Shown here: positions 5,745-7,617 of the stretch, in pieces
How positions within the stretch are numbered: the stretch's first letter is position 1
Layout: the number at the start of each line of letters is the position of its first letter
Origin: Bacteroidales bacterium
Lineage (GTDB): Bacteria; Bacteroidota; Bacteroidia; Bacteroidales; Muribaculaceae
Length of the DNA stretch: 7,617 nt
Assembly: GCA_004557565.1 (NCBI GenBank)
Contig: SFGS01000083.1
Coordinates: 1 to 7,617 of the forward strand
Direction: 5' to 3'
Notes under the pieces: generated by a model
Database searches by the model: none
Seen by the model: only the letters and a program-made list of their open reading frames with translations
What the model was told of the DNA's origin: nothing
Translations under genes and position numbers: made by a program

Positions 5745-6197
5745 ATGAAGGTCAAAGTCACTAAAGAAGAAAGCAAGAAAACAGCGATACAGCTTCTGAA
5801 ATACGGCGTGATAGGCGCAAGCAACACCATTATCACCGCCGTGGCATTCTATGTGCTCAACACGCTCCTGAGCGTTGCCTATGTGCCCGCAAATGCTGTG
5901 GGCTATGTGCTCGGCGTGCTCAACAGCTTCGTGTGGAACAGAAACTGGGTGTTTAAAACAAAACAGAACCTCAAACGTGAGGCTCTGCTGTTTGTGATTG
6001 GTTTTCTCGTTTGCTACGGTCTTCAGATGGGCGTGAGTGGTTTGATGCTTGAAGTGTTCGATATGAAGAACTACACACTCGACTGGATTCCAAACGCAGG
6101 TCAGAACATCGTGATGCTCGCATCTATGGTGGTTTACACCATAGCCAACTATATCTACAACCGTACCGTAACTTTCAAGGTGAAAGAATCAAAATAA
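5745..6197 (+). CDS. GtrA-family membrane protein
   Basis: This is a 150-residue inner-membrane protein of the GtrA/DPMS family, which is often linked to flipping or handling of polyprenyl-phosphate-linked sugars for cell-surface glycans. Four membrane segments are visible at about 17-40, 45-63, 80-102 and 119-138. Family marks are the opening LLKYGVIGASNT (17-28), the middle NSFVWNRNWVF (60-70) and the closing NYIYNRTVTF (135-144). The length is typical of the family. It begins 20 bases after the TRIC gene stop, implying one transcript. No glycosyltransferase of the GtrB type is adjacent, so its sugar partner is not identified by context, and biochemical function in this family is often unproven. 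Confidence 0.9.
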   Translation: MKVKVTKEESKKTAIQLLKYGVIGASNTIITAVAFYVLNTLLSVAYVPANAVGYVLGVLNSFVWNRNWVFKTKQNLKREALLFVIGFLVCYGLQMGVSGLMLEVFDMKNYTLDWIPNAGQNIVMLASMVVYTIANYIYNRTVTFKVKESK

Positions 6198-6223
6198 TCC
6201 TCGATTCACAAAGACGAATTAAC

Positions 6224-6237
6224 ATGGGCAAGCCCAT
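6224..6237. repeat. Short palindrome before the MFS gene
   Basis: ATGGGC-AA-GCCCAT is a perfect 6-bp inverted repeat, flanked by TTAA on both sides (6219-6222 and 6237-6240). It lies between the GtrA stop and the MFS start, 26 bases before the latter. There is no T-tract, so it is more like a protein-binding dyad or a chance palindrome than a terminator. Confidence 0.3.
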
Positions 6238-6263
6238 TAAGCCATTCGGCGTAATACAAAAAA

Positions 6264-7442
6264 ATGAAACAACTGAAGGAGAATGAAGGAATAGAGCGCA
6301 GTTTGTTGCTTGCGATGGCTATTATTGCGGGGTTAACCGTAGCTAACTGCTATTACAACCAGCCTCTTTTAGAAATGATTCGTCACGACATGGGAGTGAG
6401 TCAGCATGAGGCAAATCTCATTACCGTTGTCACACAAATAGGCTATGCGCTTGGTTTATGTTTCCTTATTCCTATTGGCGACCTCTACTCACGCCGACGC
6501 ATAATCGTTGCAAACATGACGGTGGCCGCCATCATGGCGATTATCATTGCCGTTGCCCACAAGGTGTGGATTGTTTGGGGAGCCTCTCTTCTGCTTGGTG
6601 CATGTTCTGTAATTCCACAATTCTTCATTCCTATAGCCGGTCAATATTCAGAGGAGAAGCACAAAAGTAGAAATATGGGCATCGTTCTATCTGGGTTGCT
6701 AACTGGCATTCTCGCATCGAGAGTGGTAAGCGGTTTTGTAGGTGAATGGTTGGGGTGGCGTGAAATGTTTTTCATAGCAGCTCTTGTGATGATTCTGTGT
6801 ATGTTTCTTACACTCAAGATAATGCCACAAATAAAAAGCAACTATGTGGGCACATACAAGGGTCTGATGGTCAGCGTTTTTAATATTGTGAAGAACAATG
6901 GGCGCATACGCCTCTATGCTGTCCGTGCCGCTTTCAGTTTTGGTAGTATGATGGCTATATGGTCGTGCCTCGCATTTAGGTTGGCACAAGCTCCATTCTT
7001 TTCAGGTAGCGAGATGGTCGGCACATTAGGTATGTGCGGCATAGCTGGAGCATTGGCGGCAAGCGGTGTAGGCAAACTTGTGAATCAATGGGGCATAAGA
7101 AATATGAGTATTTATGGGGCTTGCTTGCAACTCGTGGCATGGAGTGTGGCCTATCTATTTGGTGACACTTTCATGGGGCTTGTTGTAGCAATCATTTTGG
7201 TGGATGTAGGTCTGCAGTGTCTGCAACTGAGCAATCAAAGTGGGTGCATTCAGGAGATACCTCAAGCATCTAACAGAGCTAACACAATATTCATGACAAC
7301 CTATTTTATAGGCGGATCTTTTGGCACCTATTGTGCTGGATTGGCTTGGACACACGAAGGATGGATGGGCGTGTGTGCTGTAGGTGCAATCTTAGCAACA
7401 ATTTCGCTCTGCATAACATGTTTTAATAGGCGAAGCATTTAA
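6264..7442 (+). CDS. MFS transporter, DHA1-type efflux family (YnfM/AraJ-like)
   Basis: This is a 392-residue major facilitator with about 12 hydrophobic segments: 13-33, 50-70, 78-98, 103-125, 139-160, 166-186, 216-238, 249-270, 279-298, 303-323, 340-361 and 367-386. The N-terminal ANCYYNQPLL (27-36) and TQIGYALGL (57-65) are typical of the drug:H+ antiporter-1 branch. GDLYSRRR (72-79) is MFS motif A in the loop between helices 2 and 3. A proton-coupled exporter is likely; the substrate cannot be told. The coding sequence looks more AT-rich than cca, and the protein carries about 13 cysteines, which is notable. The gene starts 66 bases after the GtrA gene with no clear promoter, so it may or may not share its transcript. 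Its stop codon lies three bases before repeat element R2. Confidence 0.9.
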   Translation: MKQLKENEGIERSLLLAMAIIAGLTVANCYYNQPLLEMIRHDMGVSQHEANLITVVTQIGYALGLCFLIPIGDLYSRRRIIVANMTVAAIMAIIIAVAHKVWIVWGASLLLGACSVIPQFFIPIAGQYSEEKHKSRNMGIVLSGLLTGILASRVVSGFVGEWLGWREMFFIAALVMILCMFLTLKIMPQIKSNYVGTYKGLMVSVFNIVKNNGRIRLYAVRAAFSFGSMMAIWSCLAFRLAQAPFFSGSEMVGTLGMCGIAGALAASGVGKLVNQWGIRNMSIYGACLQLVAWSVAYLFGDTFMGLVVAIILVDVGLQCLQLSNQSGCIQEIPQASNRANTIFMTTYFIGGSFGTYCAGLAWTHEGWMGVCAVGAILATISLCITCFNRRSI

Positions 7443-7445
7443 ACG

Positions 7446-7467
7446 CCTCAGTGGAAAATTACTGGGG
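7446..7467. terminator. Imperfect hairpin just after the MFS gene, outer edge of repeat R2
   Basis: CCTCAGT (7446-7452) pairs with ACTGGGG (7461-7467), 7 pairs with one T-G, around an 8-base loop, starting three bases after the MFS stop codon. No T-run follows, so terminator activity is uncertain. On the minus strand, CCCCAGTAATTTTCC matches CCCCAGTATTTTTCC at 425-439 in copy R1, so it is probably the last module of the repeat. Confidence 0.45.
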
Positions 7468-7603
7468 ATAGATTCTGCATTGTTGCCGAATCGTGGGTGG
7501 AATCAAAAACAAAAACCTAAAAAACAGCCTTGGGGCAACGTGGAATGCTTCGCATTTGGCGGTGCGACTGTGCGCTTTGCGTCATTGGAAACGAGTTTCC
7601 ATG

Positions 7604-7617
7604 CCGCCAACCACACA
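7604..7617 (+). repeat. 14-base terminal direct repeat (right)
   Basis: Identical to positions 1-14. Overlapping the two joins the two halves of repeat element R2 into one continuous copy with the same module order as R1. Confidence 0.9.

Larger units (their letters stand above)
7446..7617 (-). repeat. Right-end half of structured repeat copy R2 (3' half, read on the minus strand)
   Basis: Read on the minus strand from 7617, this segment gives the second half of the element. Hairpin C is at 7586-7601 (loop CTCG on the minus strand), followed by hairpin D at 7544-7556 (AATGC-GAA-GCATT). The 3' arm of the closing stem is at 7528-7543, followed by CTG, then T6, T5 and T5, then the hairpin module at 7446-7467. 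Positions 7507-7531 match 395-419 of R1 at 24 of 25 bases. The arm 7528-7543 pairs with 45-60 at the other window end over 16 pairs (one T-G). Relative to R1 it has about 40 extra bases between the T-runs and the last module. Homology is seen directly; the function is unknown. Confidence 0.8.

Noticed and set aside
5745..6197. Surface-glycan modification cluster (gtrABC-like)
   Set aside because: Only the GtrA-type gene is present. No glycosyltransferase or phage integrase gene is next to it.
1..7617. Small circular plasmid
   Set aside because: The end overlap fits circularity, but there is no replication initiator, partition or mobilisation gene, and the gene content is chromosomal. The assembly or repeat explanation is preferred.

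Overview
The window looks like chromosomal DNA from a member of Bacteroidota, most likely Bacteroidales (Prevotella-like). This rests on tandem PorT-type outer-membrane barrels ending in aromatic residues, AT-rich leaders without strong Shine-Dalgarno sites, and several exact matches to the Bacteroidetes -7 promoter box TAnnTTTG. No genus can be fixed from sequence reading alone.

Layout. Positions 1-546 hold no gene but are packed with repeats and hairpins. Three minus-strand genes follow: a secreted CE1-type esterase (547-1719) and two paralogous outer-membrane beta-barrel proteins (1919-2587 and 2715-3326). Each has its own intrinsic terminator, and the first two genes also have promoter-like boxes. 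A divergent intergenic region then leads into a plus-strand series: a CCA-adding-type tRNA nucleotidyltransferase with an HD domain (real start probably 3584), a TRIC-family cation channel (UPF0126), a GtrA-family membrane protein, and an MFS efflux-type transporter (6264-7442). The last 175 bases are again repeat DNA. The genes are ordinary envelope and housekeeping functions with no obvious shared pathway. The TRIC and GtrA genes are 20 bases apart and probably co-transcribed, perhaps with the nucleotidyltransferase.

The unusual part is non-coding. A roughly 200-250 base structured repeat occurs as a complete plus-strand copy (R1, about 235-442). A second copy (R2) lies on the minus strand and is split between the two ends of the window (96 down to 1, then 7617 down to 7446). 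The ends share an exact 14-base overlap (1-14 = 7604-7617). Joining them there restores one whole element. Both copies can fold into a 15-16 bp closing stem enclosing three hairpins, with a further hairpin before it and a T6 run after it. The stem sequences differ between copies but pairing is kept by paired changes, while the CTCG and GAA loops and the flanks GGTTTTTCGCCG, GGTTTTTATCCTT and AAGGCTGTTTTTTA are conserved. This indicates selection on or templating of a folded RNA or single-stranded DNA. It also suggests either that the sequence is a circularised contig or that it is bounded by near-identical direct copies of the repeat.
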